A stretch of DNA of 64,000 nt, taken from Thalassobacter stenotrophicus. Its GTDB lineage: Bacteria; Pseudomonadota; Alphaproteobacteria; Rhodobacterales; Rhodobacteraceae. The translations under genes were made by a program, and so were the position numbers. This document shows positions 8,516 through 17,406 of this stretch, one piece after another (the first letter of the stretch is position 1; each line of letters starts with the position of its first letter). The stretch is taken from the NCBI RefSeq assembly GCF_001458315.1, contig NZ_CYRX01000030.1, forward strand, positions 55,092-119,091, read 5' to 3'. The notes beneath the pieces are model-generated. The model saw only the letters and a program-made list of their open reading frames with translations, was not told where the DNA came from and did not search any database.

Positions 8516-9906
8516 GTGACCCGCATCCAGGTTGTCATGCCGGACGCGGCGTGGCTGAGCATGTGGCAATGGAACAGCCACTTGCCGGGATTGTCCGCCG
8601 TAAAGGCGATCTCGCGGGACTCGTTGCCAGCCAACAGGATCGTGTCGCGCATCGGTCCGAACGCGCCGTCGGGGCGCAGCTCGCGGAAATGCATTCCGTG
8701 CAGGTGCATCGCATGTGGGAACACGGTCTGGTTCTCGATCTTCAAGCGCACCGGCTCGTTCAGGGATAGATCGGCCAATGGCGTGTCGGTCATTTCGGCG
8801 ACATCATTCAGGGCCCAGAACTTGCCCGCCTGGGCAAGCTGACGAAACCCAAGGCGTTCCCCTCCGAGCATGGCAGACTGCATCCGCCCCATTGCTCCAC
8901 CGGACATGACCAGTCGCAAATCACGCGCTTCGGCAAGGTCCGGCGCGTGTGCCGCGGGATTCGGCGGCAGCGGCAGCGGCTTGTCTCTCGGTACTGAACT
9001 GGTTGTGCCATCGACGGAAAAAGTCACCAGCGGGGTCAGTTGATCATCATCGCCGATGCGCAGCACCTCTGCGGTTCCGCCTTCGTCTGCGGTCACATCG
9101 ACGATCAGGTCCACGCGCTGTGCGGGACCGAGGATCAATTCACCGTCAACCGGCTGGGGTTGGCCGATAGGCATCCCATCCAGGGCCATCGTCCAGCCAC
9201 TCACCCCCGATAGCCTCAGCGGGAAAATCCGCGCGCTAGCTGCGTTGATGATGCGCAAGCGAATGCGTTCGTTACGCTTCGCGGGCAAGGTCAGGTCATA
9301 GCGCCCATTGGTCGTGATGAAGTTGCCGGTACGTCCACTATGGCTCATCATCATAGGCTGTTCGAAATTGTCGAACAGCTGCCCGCTCTCAGGGTCGAGC
9401 AACCAGTCCTCCAGAACGATGACTTCCTCGCGGTCGATGTCCGGCCCATCGGCCTCTTCGACGATCAAGGCACCGCGCAAACCACGCGCGACTTGCTCGT
9501 ATGAGCGATTATGCGCGTGATACCAATAGGTGCCCGCGTCTGGTACGACGAAGTCGTAGTCAAAGGTTTCACCCGGTGCCACGGGCTCCTGGGTCAGCCC
9601 TGAAACGCCATCCATCGCGTTGTCGATCCGGATTCCGTGCCAGTGAACCGAACTGGGGTCAGGAACCTCGTTGCGGAACCTGCGGCGCACCCGATCGCCT
9701 TGAGCGACCCGAATTTCCGGAGCCGGAACGAGGCCGTCATAGCCCCAGATCTCTGTTCCCGGGTAGGTGTCCGGAAGAAGCTGTTGACGCGCAACCTTGG
9801 CAACCACGTCCTCGAACGGGGTTGCGGCATAAGCCGACCGCGGGATGGCCGCCGCGCAGGCCGCCAGTGTCGCATGGCGCAAGAAATCCCGACGTGTTTG
9901 TTTCAT
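8512..9906 (-). CDS. Multicopper oxidase, TAT-exported
   Basis: 464 residues with a twin-arginine signal (TRRDFLRH, from residue 4). Copper motifs are HWHG (88-91), HAH in YWYHAHNRS, HAMHLHGMHFRE, and HCHMLSHAASGM (from about 446). It clearly differs from the oxidase at 200-1504. It is embedded between a diheme cytochrome and a monoheme cytochrome in one operon, which is unusual for a simple laccase. It may pass electrons from Cu(I) to cytochromes or take them from the chain; which direction is not visible. Confidence 0.9.
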   Translation of the reverse strand: MKQTRRDFLRHATLAACAAAIPRSAYAATPFEDVVAKVARQQLLPDTYPGTEIWGYDGLVPAPEIRVAQGDRVRRRFRNEVPDPSSVHWHGIRIDNAMDGVSGLTQEPVAPGETFDYDFVVPDAGTYWYHAHNRSYEQVARGLRGALIVEEADGPDIDREEVIVLEDWLLDPESGQLFDNFEQPMMMSHSGRTGNFITTNGRYDLTLPAKRNERIRLRIINAASARIFPLRLSGVSGWTMALDGMPIGQPQPVDGELILGPAQRVDLIVDVTADEGGTAEVLRIGDDDQLTPLVTFSVDGTTSSVPRDKPLPLPPNPAAHAPDLAEARDLRLVMSGGAMGRMQSAMLGGERLGFRQLAQAGKFWALNDVAEMTDTPLADLSLNEPVRLKIENQTVFPHAMHLHGMHFRELRPDGAFGPMRDTILLAGNESREIAFTADNPGKWLFHCHMLSHAASGMTTWMRVT

Positions 9907-9949
9907 TTCGATCCTCGATAAAGCGAGGGCTTGTTGCCCCCGCGTGATG

Positions 9950-10867
9950 TTAGTTCGAAGCGGGGTTCTCCGCCTCGACCGTGTCCTTGTTCAGCAGGAA
10001 AAGCGCCATCGCTTCGCGATCGGCAGGTGTCAGAAACCGAGTTCCCTCGCGAACCACTTCCGCCATGCTGCCGCCGAAAGCATCGCCCGAAGGGGTGATG
10101 CCGGTCTGGAGCGCATAAGCGAGGTTTGAAACCGTCCAGTCGTTTTTGGCCAGGTCTTTTGGCCGTATCGCGGGTGCCTTGCTGCCACCGGGAAGCTGGG
10201 CGTTGCCTGCAAAGGAAGCACCGATATCGCGACCTCCTGCAAGATTGCGCGGCGTATGGCAGGCTCCGCAATGTGCCGCACCGCGCACCAATTCCCGTCC
10301 GCGGTTCCATGCGCCGCTTCGCCCTTCAACCGGTTCGGTATCCGGATCGTAGAAGAACGCCGCTCGCCAGAGCTTCAGCCCCCATCGTTGATCGAATGGG
10401 AAGCTGACATCGTTTTCTGGTGCAGGTTCGTCCACGGGCGGCACGGTTTGAAACGCCGCCCAGAGGTCAGCGATATCCTGGTCAGAAAAATCCGCATAGA
10501 ACGTATATGGGAAAGATGGATAGTAGGGCGTTCCATCGGGGCCGATCCCCTGCCGCACGGCTTTTGCGAACTGTTCTGCCGTCCATTCGCCCATGCCATG
10601 TTTGGGGTCGGTCGTCAGGTTGGGCGGATAGAACGTTCCGAACGGGGTTTCGAGCGGCGCCCCTCCGGCAAGTGGTGCGCCGCCCGCTTCAAAATTGGTA
10701 TGACAGGCAATGCACCCACTGGCGCGCGCCAAATATGCGCCCCGGTCGACATTGCCCTCTGTTGCAATCGGAGTCACTGCACTGCCGACAGGCCATGCAA
10801 TAACAGCGCCGAGGCCGGCCGTGCCAAGCACGGCGACCCCGCTGACGAGTGTCAAAAACCGGCGCAT
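9950..10867 (-). CDS. Diheme cytochrome c
   Basis: 305 residues with an N-terminal signal anchor (about 5-30) and two heme sites, CIACH (52-56) and CGACH (200-204), each in its own cytochrome c domain. The layout resembles the diheme subunits of alcohol and aldehyde dehydrogenases, but no dehydrogenase is nearby. The stop lies 2 bp after the neighbouring cytochrome c' gene starts its spacer, so the genes are packed. In this operon it is the likely electron carrier between the soluble cytochromes and the respiratory chain. Confidence 0.85.
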   Translation of the reverse strand: MRRFLTLVSGVAVLGTAGLGAVIAWPVGSAVTPIATEGNVDRGAYLARASGCIACHTNFEAGGAPLAGGAPLETPFGTFYPPNLTTDPKHGMGEWTAEQFAKAVRQGIGPDGTPYYPSFPYTFYADFSDQDIADLWAAFQTVPPVDEPAPENDVSFPFDQRWGLKLWRAAFFYDPDTEPVEGRSGAWNRGRELVRGAAHCGACHTPRNLAGGRDIGASFAGNAQLPGGSKAPAIRPKDLAKNDWTVSNLAYALQTGITPSGDAFGGSMAEVVREGTRFLTPADREAMALFLLNKDTVEAENPASN

Positions 10868-10869
10868 GG

Positions 10870-11463
10870 TTAGTCTTCTTCCGCCCGGAAGCGTTCATGG
10901 CATGCGGAACAGACCTGGGTCGTCATCGCGAATGCCGCGTCGGCGGGCATTTCGGAAATGGCGGCGGCATCCATCATGCCGCCTCTGCCCATCATCGCGC
11001 TCCCGCCCATCATGGTTGTATCGCTTCCCATCATGGATCCGCCGCCCATCATCGAGGCGCCATCCGTGGAGGTATTGCCACCCATGCCGCCTAACCCATT
11101 GTCGGCTGCGCGTTCCAGGCCCTCAGAGTATTCCTCCAGCTGACTTGCCAATGCTGCGAAGCGGTCCCAATCGGTCCACACCTCGTCTTTGGCTTCCGAG
11201 GGCATGCCCCCCGTGCCCTCCGGGAACAGCTTTGTCATGCTCTCGCCGGCGTGCTGCTGGAACAGGCGCGCTGCATCGCCCACTGTTTCTGCGTCATAGG
11301 CCGTTTCACCCCGCATCATCGGGGCTACGGTTTTGACTGCCTTTCCCATGGCGGCCATGGCATCCATGCGTTCCTTTACGATGCCCGTGGCACCGCTATG
11401 CGCAAATGCCGCAACCGCGGTTCCTGCAATCAACACTGCCGCTGTGATAGTTGTCTTCTTCAT
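10870..11463 (-). CDS. Cytochrome c' with a Met-rich insertion
   Basis: 197 residues: signal peptide, four-helix cytochrome c' fold with the C-terminal heme motif CSACHERF (Cys185 to His189). Cytochrome c' is normally about 130-150 residues long. Here a Gly/Ser/Met-rich stretch (about 128-168), with at least six MM pairs (ASMMGG, SMMGS, TTMMGG and similar), is inserted just before the last helix. Met-rich runs of this type bind Cu(I) in CueO and CopA/PcoA-type proteins. The protein may therefore couple copper binding to a redox heme; this is inferred from composition and context. Confidence 0.85.
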   Translation of the reverse strand: MKKTTITAAVLIAGTAVAAFAHSGATGIVKERMDAMAAMGKAVKTVAPMMRGETAYDAETVGDAARLFQQHAGESMTKLFPEGTGGMPSEAKDEVWTDWDRFAALASQLEEYSEGLERAADNGLGGMGGNTSTDGASMMGGGSMMGSDTTMMGGSAMMGRGGMMDAAAISEMPADAAFAMTTQVCSACHERFRAEED

Positions 11464-11506
11464 GTCTTGGATCCTTCTTTGGGTCTGCTTTTCGAGCGAT
11501 GTGAAA

Positions 11507-11836
11507 TCAGACCCACCGTCGTGGCGGTGGAGGATCGCTGGTGGAGCGCAACTCTGTTAGTTGGGTCGCGGCGTCTTGCATGACAGCCGTCAGCAACTGA
11601 GGCTCGTAAACCACGTTTGGCTGGAGAAACACCACAGCCGTGACAGAACAATCGAGTCCCGGATGACAGTGGCCAGAGGCCTCGTTCGTCGATGACCCTA
11701 CATCTTCGTGAGCGTGAAATTCTTGCGCCAAGGACGCTTCACCATGAAACGCTGGCGCCTCAGGCACTCCGAGAACCACTTGGAAAAGGCCGAAAACGAT
11801 CGACAGAATCCATCGGTTTGTCTTCGACCAACGCAT
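11507..11836 (-). CDS. Small secreted His-containing protein of unknown function
   Basis: 109 residues, not recognised. It has a hydrophobic N-terminus (about 9-26) that could be a signal peptide, then a His/Cys patch (FHAHEDVG, SGHCHPGLDC), and ends in PPPPRR. Its ATG overlaps the stop of the upstream cytochrome gene (TGATG), which supports it being translated. The His and Cys residues suggest metal binding in the periplasm. Nothing else identifies it. Confidence 0.6.
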   Translation of the reverse strand: MRWSKTNRWILSIVFGLFQVVLGVPEAPAFHGEASLAQEFHAHEDVGSSTNEASGHCHPGLDCSVTAVVFLQPNVVYEPQLLTAVMQDAATQLTELRSTSDPPPPRRWV

Positions 11837-12294
11837 CAGTCAATCCCGTTGGCCCGCTGTAGTTCGCGGACATAGGCGGCAACCATCTTGACGTCTCCTT
11901 GTGTCAGTCCTTCGATCCTTGGCATATTACCGAATTTCCAGTGATGCGCACGCACGCCATTTTGAGCGGCCAGAACAAAGGCCATGTCTGAATGGTGGCT
12001 TGGCTCGTAAATCTTGTGCACAAGAGGCGGGGCAATCCCGTTTTGTCCCGCTGCGTTTGCTCCATGGCACTCGGAACACTTAGCCTCGAATATGGTTTTC
12101 CCAATCGTGGCTTGCTCCGAGAATTCTGCCGGCAGTTGGACCTGAACGATTGGGTCGCCTGCTTCTATCTTACTCGTGTCAGGAGGCGTCATGGAATGAC
12201 CCATCGCTGTATCTTCCGCAGAAATGAACTGCCAAGTTGCAACTCCCCCGCCAGCTATAACTACGGCTGCGATAAGTGCGGTCAATTTATCCAT
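11836..12294 (-). CDS. Membrane-anchored c-type cytochrome
   Basis: 152 residues: an N-terminal anchor (about 4-25), a heme site CSECH (73-77) and a downstream stretch rich in His and Met (SHHSDMAF, RAHHWKFGNM) that supplies the axial Met and perhaps copper ligands. I chose the ATG at 12294, which has a GGAAGA ribosome-binding site and begins directly with the membrane anchor; the upstream extension reads as noise. It is 28 bp downstream of an L,D-transpeptidase and probably in the same operon, which then runs through four more redox proteins to DsbA. Confidence 0.85.
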   Translation of the reverse strand: MDKLTALIAAVVIAGGGVATWQFISAEDTAMGHSMTPPDTSKIEAGDPIVQVQLPAEFSEQATIGKTIFEAKCSECHGANAAGQNGIAPPLVHKIYEPSHHSDMAFVLAAQNGVRAHHWKFGNMPRIEGLTQGDVKMVAAYVRELQRANGID

Positions 12295-12322
12295 GCTTGT
12301 GTCTTCCGTCTTGCCCGTTGTG

Positions 12323-12883
12323 TCAGATGAGTTTGACCTGAGTGCCGACAGGCATGCGCTCATAGACCTCCTCGATTTGTTTGTTGAACAAACCGATGCA
12401 GCCGTTTGACGACCGACGGCCGATCTTGCGCGTATCCTGTGTCCCGTGAATACGGTAGTACTGCCACGACAGGTACAGTGCACGAGTGCCCAAGGGGTTG
12501 TCCGGATCACCCCCCTCGACACGAGCCGGCCATTCCGGATTGCGTTCCCGCATGGAGGGCGTTGGCGCCCAACTGGGGTTTTTGCGTTTTTCCACCACTT
12601 CGGTGTAACCGCGTTTGGTGAGTTCGTCGGTCAGCGGAACGGAAGTTGGGTAGATCCGCATCTCGCCATCTGATGTCCAATGCTGGAGCGACTTCGTCAC
12701 GGTATCGGAGATGATGATCCCCTTTCCGAGTGCGTCGAAGTGGTCTTGCCAGTCATGAACTCGGAAAGAAGAAATGTTGCGGCGAATGGTTTCGGCTCGA
12801 ACCACGCTTGGTGCAGCCAAAGCGACAGCCGCATACCCCAATAGGCTTCGTCGATTGATCTTTTTGTTTCGCAATGTCGTCAT
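12323..12883 (-). CDS. L,D-transpeptidase (YkuD family), secreted
   Basis: 186 residues: a TAT-like signal (INRRSLLGYAA) and a YkuD domain with IHGT (H146) and SSNGC (catalytic C162) in the block HGTQDTRKIGRRSSNGCIGL. It heads the minus-strand redox operon, 28 bp before the cytochrome. It is closely related to the broken copy at 30610-31070 and less so to the one at 1588-2169. The expected activity is 3-3 peptidoglycan cross-linking in the periplasm. Being first in a copper-linked cytochrome operon is odd for a cell-wall enzyme. Confidence 0.88.
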   Translation of the reverse strand: MTTLRNKKINRRSLLGYAAVALAAPSVVRAETIRRNISSFRVHDWQDHFDALGKGIIISDTVTKSLQHWTSDGEMRIYPTSVPLTDELTKRGYTEVVEKRKNPSWAPTPSMRERNPEWPARVEGGDPDNPLGTRALYLSWQYYRIHGTQDTRKIGRRSSNGCIGLFNKQIEEVYERMPVGTQVKLI

Positions 12884-12964
12884 GACACACTCCTAGCCTC
12901 GGGTTTGTTGCATCTCTTTTACGGGAGACCCGGCATCAGGCAACCTGACAAGGCCGCGAGAAGT

Positions 12965-13011
12965 GTATCCATTTGTATCCTTGACCTTACCCTGCTGGAG
13001 GGTCGCAAATG
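12965..13011 (+). promoter_or_regulatory. Response-regulator-like repeat abutting a CueR-type promoter
   Basis: GTATCC-ATTT-GTATCC (12965-12980) is a tandem repeat directly touching a -35 TTGACC (12981-12986). A weak -10 (CAAATG) follows after 19 bp, with a partial CueR dyad (ACCTTACC..GGAGGGT). A near-identical repeat lies upstream of the response regulator at 22521. Confidence 0.5.
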
Positions 13012-13039
13012 GCGCGAAGAACGAGACAATGAGGGTGTC

Positions 13040-13342
13040 ATGGACCACCAAAACCACAGAAAAAAGCCGATCACGGACAGGCTCATGCATTACGGAATGA
13101 TGGCGTGTTGCGTCGTCATGCTGCTGCCCATTGCGGGATTTTTTCTTGCCGGCGGCACATTGGCGGGCATGTGGGGCAATGCAGCGGCTTTCGCCCCACT
13201 CCTGCTTTGCGTCGGTGCGCATCTCGTGATGCACAAATTTATGGGAAAGTCGTGCCATTCGAACGAAGAGAAAGGCAGTATCGAAGAAACACCCGTGTCC
13301 GTGCCTTCTGCGATTCCCGTGGTTGCACGCAACAGGCGATAA
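13040..13342 (+). CDS. DUF2933-like small membrane protein
   Basis: 100 residues. I chose the ATG at 13040, 29 bp after the putative -10. Two hydrophobic helices (about 18-38 and 42-62) are flanked by His/Cys residues (MDHQNHRK, LMHYGMMACC, KSCHSNEEK). Small proteins of this layout occur beside copper and mercury genes and have been named DUF2933. Function is not known. The position behind a CueR-type box suggests copper induction. Confidence 0.65.
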   Translation: MDHQNHRKKPITDRLMHYGMMACCVVMLLPIAGFFLAGGTLAGMWGNAAAFAPLLLCVGAHLVMHKFMGKSCHSNEEKGSIEETPVSVPSAIPVVARNRR

Positions 13343-13355
13343 TTTGCGCGGGAAA

Positions 13356-13568
13356 ATGCGAGCAAGCGCATGGTTGCTGACGATTACAACGCTTGGCGGA
13401 TGCGCCGCAAGTCTTGAAGACTGTCCCGAGCGGGAGGTCATCGTTTCCACCAAGCAGGCATCGATCATCCTCCCCGACGGGTGTCGGTTGATATCCTCGT
13501 CCTCTGCCGACGTAGCGCGTGTTGTTTGTTCTGATGGTCGACAAGGCTTTGCCGTCGGCGGTCTTTGA
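13356..13568 (+). CDS. Small putative lipoprotein
   Basis: 70 residues starting with MRASAWLLTITTLGGCA: a signal peptide ending in a lipobox-like LGGC. The mature part has three further Cys and no known domain. It precedes the DsbD-like gene and its end overlaps the longest possible DsbD frame, which argues that DsbD starts later. Not recognised; the call rests on the lipobox and gene order. Confidence 0.5.
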   Translation: MRASAWLLTITTLGGCAASLEDCPEREVIVSTKQASIILPDGCRLISSSSADVARVVCSDGRQGFAVGGL

Positions 13569-13626
13569 GACAAAGTTCCGGGTGCAGATTCAACCCGAGC
13601 CGGCTTTAAGGGAAGGAAGCGGATCC

Positions 13627-15756
13627 TTGGCGAAAACCCTGTCGACACTGCGCCGGGTTCTGATTTTGCCCGCACTGATCCTGGCGCTTTCCTCTGGCAG
13701 TGGCTCGGCGGAGACATCAGCCGCGTATCAAAGCTCTCCGCTGAAGGCGCATCTCATCACGGCACAGGACGGTGTTTCCAAGAACACGCAGACTCTTTCC
13801 GCCGGACTTCATCTCCAACTGAACGAAAACTGGAAGACCTATTGGCGGTCGCCAGGAGAGGTGGGAATACCGCCTTCGGTCGAATGGAGCGGTTCCGAAA
13901 ACGTCGCAGATGTCGAATTCATGTGGCCTTCCCCGACACGCTTCACCGCCTTCGGCATCGAAAATTTTGGTTATGCGGGTGAAGTCGTCTTTCCGCTGCG
14001 CATAACGCTCAAAGATCCCGGCGCACCTGTGACTCTTTCCGCGCAAGTCAAACTGCTGGTGTGCTCCAATGTCTGTGTCCCGGAAGAGTTTGACCTGTCA
14101 CTTCGCCTCGGACGCGGCAACGACATCGACAGCACTGCGGCTGGGCTGATTGGCACGTTTTCCGAGCGCGTCCCCGAAGGAGCCGAGGCGGGTGGCGTCA
14201 GCGAGGCAAATGCCTTCATCGACGAAGACCTCACGGAGTTGATCGTCAATCTGCGCGTCGATGAACCACTCCAGTCGCCGGATGTGTTTCCCGAACTGGG
14301 TATCGGTGTTGCGCTTGGCAAACCCGATATACGTTTGGGAGAAGAGGATCATTTGCTTTGGGCGCGCTTGCCGATCCTCTCGTCGAATACGGATGTGACG
14401 GTGGCGCCGTCGATTACCGTCACCGATGGCGAGAACCGGGCCTTCACCGTGATTGCGGATCGCGTGGCGCGACGTACGGCACCGCCCTTCGAACTGGCCG
14501 CCACGACACCGGACATGATGGAACTGCTCTGGATTGCCGTGATCGCGCTGCTGGGTGGATTGATCCTGAACGTGATGCCCTGCGTGCTGCCGGTGCTGTC
14601 CATCAAGGTGTCGTCTGTGCTCAAACACACAGATCACGACACAACCCGTGTCCGGTTCGGTTTCGTCGCAGCCGCCGCTGGCATCATGACGTTCATGTGG
14701 GGTCTGGCGCTCATCCTTTGGGCGCTCCAGACGGCAGGGCTCAGCGTCGGGTGGGGGCTGCAATTTCAAAGTCCGCTATTTCTTGCGGTGATGATCGCAG
14801 CCCTGCTCATCTTTTCGGCAAATCTGTTCGGAGCGTTCGAGTTCGCCCTTCCACAAGGCATGCAGACAAGGCTTGCAGATACCGGAGGGCGGAGCGGATA
14901 TTCCGCCGACTTTTTCACCGGCATGTTCGGTGCCGTCATGGCGACGCCTTGTTCGGCACCGTTCCTCGGCACCGCGGTGGCCTTTGCTTTGGCCGGGCGT
15001 GGCGTGGACATTCTCATCGTCTTTACGAGCCTCGGGCTCGGCCTCGCCCTGCCCTATCTCGTCATCGCCGCGTTCCCGCGTCTGGTCGCGTTCATGCCCA
15101 AACCTGGCCGGTGGATGCTGATCGTCAAGAGCTTGATGGGGATCTTGCTGCTTGCAACCGCCGTTTGGCTGTTCTGGGTGCTCGACGGTGTCGCCGGGCT
15201 GGCCTCCGTCATCGCGGTCGCGGCGTCTTCCGGTCTCGCCGTTCTGATCTTGTCCCTCCCGAATGTGCAGTCCCAATTCAGATGGTCTATTGCCACGGCC
15301 AGTCTTGTTCTGGCTCTTGCCGCGGGTCCTCTCCTGCAGCAATCAGCGCCTGCCCGTGCAGGGTCGCAATCGGCGTTGGCTTGGGTCGCATTTGACCGTT
15401 CGGACATAGCGAAACGCGTGTCCGCAGGAGAGGTCGTCTTTGTCGATGTAACAGCTGACTGGTGCCTGACTTGCAAAGCGAACAAGACACTTGTCATCGA
15501 CCGGGAGCCGGTCCGCAGTACGCTGGACGCGCCAGGCGTCACGCCGATGCAGGCAGATTGGACACGCCCGGACGCGCGCATTTCCCGTTACCTTGAGAGT
15601 TTCGGCAGATATGGCATCCCTTTCAATGCCGTCTATGGACCGTCGGCACCAAACGGCATTGTGCTGTCCGAATTGCTTACGACCGAAGACGTGATGGACG
15701 CCTTGGCGCAAGCCAGCGGTCGAGATGTTTCCGCAAAGGTTGCCGGACAGGAGTGA
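13627..15756 (+). CDS. DsbD/ScsB-type transmembrane thiol-disulfide reductase
   Basis: About 709 residues from a TTG start at 13627, which has an AAGGAAG ribosome-binding site and begins at the signal peptide; an ATG at 13519 would add 36 residues overlapping the lipoprotein gene. Domains in order: a periplasmic N-terminal region with LLVCSNVCVPEE, eight or so membrane helices with the DsbD-beta cysteines (NVMPCVLPV and ATPCSAPFL), and a thioredoxin domain with WCLTC about 98 residues from the end. It moves reducing power from cytosolic thioredoxin to periplasmic partners, probably the DsbA-like protein at 7300-8031 and CcmG. Confidence 0.88.
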   Translation: MAKTLSTLRRVLILPALILALSSGSGSAETSAAYQSSPLKAHLITAQDGVSKNTQTLSAGLHLQLNENWKTYWRSPGEVGIPPSVEWSGSENVADVEFMWPSPTRFTAFGIENFGYAGEVVFPLRITLKDPGAPVTLSAQVKLLVCSNVCVPEEFDLSLRLGRGNDIDSTAAGLIGTFSERVPEGAEAGGVSEANAFIDEDLTELIVNLRVDEPLQSPDVFPELGIGVALGKPDIRLGEEDHLLWARLPILSSNTDVTVAPSITVTDGENRAFTVIADRVARRTAPPFELAATTPDMMELLWIAVIALLGGLILNVMPCVLPVLSIKVSSVLKHTDHDTTRVRFGFVAAAAGIMTFMWGLALILWALQTAGLSVGWGLQFQSPLFLAVMIAALLIFSANLFGAFEFALPQGMQTRLADTGGRSGYSADFFTGMFGAVMATPCSAPFLGTAVAFALAGRGVDILIVFTSLGLGLALPYLVIAAFPRLVAFMPKPGRWMLIVKSLMGILLLATAVWLFWVLDGVAGLASVIAVAASSGLAVLILSLPNVQSQFRWSIATASLVLALAAGPLLQQSAPARAGSQSALAWVAFDRSDIAKRVSAGEVVFVDVTADWCLTCKANKTLVIDREPVRSTLDAPGVTPMQADWTRPDARISRYLESFGRYGIPFNAVYGPSAPNGIVLSELLTTEDVMDALAQASGRDVSAKVAGQE

Positions 15757-15784
15757 TCTGCCCGGGCGGGACACCGACCAGCAG

Positions 15785-16936
15785 TCAGCCGCCGAGCCGC
15801 TCGAGCGCAGCGCGGACCGCCGCACGCCGAGGATCATTGGCGGGCTGCTGCTCCAACAGCGCTTCAGCCTTACGGTAGGCCTCAATGGCGCGATCCTGCT
15901 CCTGAAGGACGGTATAGGCGTTTGCCAGCCGCATCCAACCATCCAGATCTTCCGGTTCATCCTCAAGACGCCCAGCCAGCCGCGAGACCATCGAGCGGAT
16001 GAACTCCGCGCGGTCCGCGTCATTCATCTCTGACGCCGCCGCAACATCTGCCGCACTCGGGCCGGGTTGTGATGTCGGCCCGCTGGGTAGATCGACGACC
16101 GGGAGGTCGGCGGCCGCTGCAATCCGGTTGATCTGCAAAACGTATGTTTCCATCCAGGGCACGAACGTCTTTTCCTGGTTCAGCCGGGAAACGAGCAGAT
16201 CGTAGGCCTTACGCGTCTCTTCTTTTTGAAGATGGTAGAGAGACTCGAAATAGGTTGCCGCAGGATTGGATGGGTCAAGTTCCAAAGCGCGATCAATGGC
16301 CAATTTCGCCCGTGGAATAACAACGCCATCATTGGCAACCGCGACAGCCTCCGCCAGCATAGAGAATGTCGCGGAGGTGGCATCCTCCCGTTTGGCGACA
16401 ACTTCAAATGCTTCGACAGCATCAACTGTTCTGCCCATGCGCTGATAGGTCTGGCCCAACAGCATCCACCCTTCGCTGGGGCCGCCGGTCGGATCGGATA
16501 CAAGCCTTTCGCGAAGTTGTATTGCAAGCGCCGTCACTTCATCAGTCTGTGCGCGCTCCTCTGCACGGGCAGCGAAGGCCATTGAAGGCACCTCAGGCGA
16601 TCCCATTGTCAGATAGTAGCCCGCGGCAATAACCGGCGCGAGGACCGCCGCGACAACGAGAGTGACTCTGCCGCCATTGCGGGATGATCCGGTTTTTTCT
16701 CCCGAATTGCGGGTCGTCGCGAGGATCCGTTTCTTGATTTCGAGTCTGGCTGCTTGAGCTTCCTGTTCAGAAATCAAACCGCGGTCCATGTCTCGTTGAA
16801 TTTCCCGCATCTGATCGGCAAGGATCGCCGGTACCGCATCTCCTCTGGTGAGAGTGTTCGATTTGGACAGCAGCAGCGGGTAGAGGACAATTCCGACTGC
16901 GAGCAGCGTCAGAAGACCGAAAATACCCCAGATCAT
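15785..16936 (-). CDS. ccmI: Cytochrome c biogenesis protein CcmI
   Basis: 383 residues: an N-terminal membrane segment, a cytoplasmic loop with the CcmI pattern (EQEAQAARLEIKKRIL), a second membrane segment near residue 95 and a C-terminal TPR domain. CcmI brings apocytochrome c to the CcmF-CcmH heme ligation complex. Its start overlaps the end of ccmH. It is the last gene of the ccmF-G-H-I run. Family length is usually about 380-420 in alphaproteobacteria. Confidence 0.9.
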   Translation of the reverse strand: MIWGIFGLLTLLAVGIVLYPLLLSKSNTLTRGDAVPAILADQMREIQRDMDRGLISEQEAQAARLEIKKRILATTRNSGEKTGSSRNGGRVTLVVAAVLAPVIAAGYYLTMGSPEVPSMAFAARAEERAQTDEVTALAIQLRERLVSDPTGGPSEGWMLLGQTYQRMGRTVDAVEAFEVVAKREDATSATFSMLAEAVAVANDGVVIPRAKLAIDRALELDPSNPAATYFESLYHLQKEETRKAYDLLVSRLNQEKTFVPWMETYVLQINRIAAAADLPVVDLPSGPTSQPGPSAADVAAASEMNDADRAEFIRSMVSRLAGRLEDEPEDLDGWMRLANAYTVLQEQDRAIEAYRKAEALLEQQPANDPRRAAVRAALERLGG

Positions 16937-17406
16937 GACGCATCCCCCGCTTCGTTTCGTCTGAGAATTTCGGACACGGTGTTTTCATCCTCCGAGCCCA
17001 AATCTTCAAATGCCTCTTGCTTTCGCCGACTCATCAGTACCCCACCACCAACGAAAACCCCGATGAGGACGAAAGCGATCGGCGCAAACCAAAGCGCGTA
17101 GGTCGCAGGCTCCAGAGGCGGCTTCAGCAGCACGTAATCCCCGTACCGCGCCCGAATGTATTCGATCACCTCGGTGTCAGCGTCTCCGGTGACCAGTCGC
17201 TCGCGTACGAGCAGACGCAAGTCCCGCGCCACACCCGCGTTCGAGCTGTCGATGTCCTGGTTTTGACAGACGACGCATCGTAGATCCTTGGAAATCTCCC
17301 GCGCACGCTGTTCCAATACCGGGTCGCTCAGCATTTCGTCCGGTTCGACCGCATTGGCGGCAAAGGGAAAGAGCCCGATGCAAAACGCGAAAATCAACTG
17401 TCTCAT
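16933..17406 (-). CDS. ccmH: Cytochrome c biogenesis protein CcmH
   Basis: 157 residues from the ATG at 17406, which overlaps the ccmG stop in ATGA. Signal peptide (about 1-20), the redox motif LRCVVCQNQ (C44, C47), and a C-terminal membrane helix (about 105-127). CcmH reduces or holds the apocytochrome CXXCH cysteines before heme attachment. The longer upstream frame inside ccmG is a shadow. Confidence 0.92.
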   Translation of the reverse strand: MRQLIFAFCIGLFPFAANAVEPDEMLSDPVLEQRAREISKDLRCVVCQNQDIDSSNAGVARDLRLLVRERLVTGDADTEVIEYIRARYGDYVLLKPPLEPATYALWFAPIAFVLIGVFVGGGVLMSRRKQEAFEDLGSEDENTVSEILRRNEAGDAS

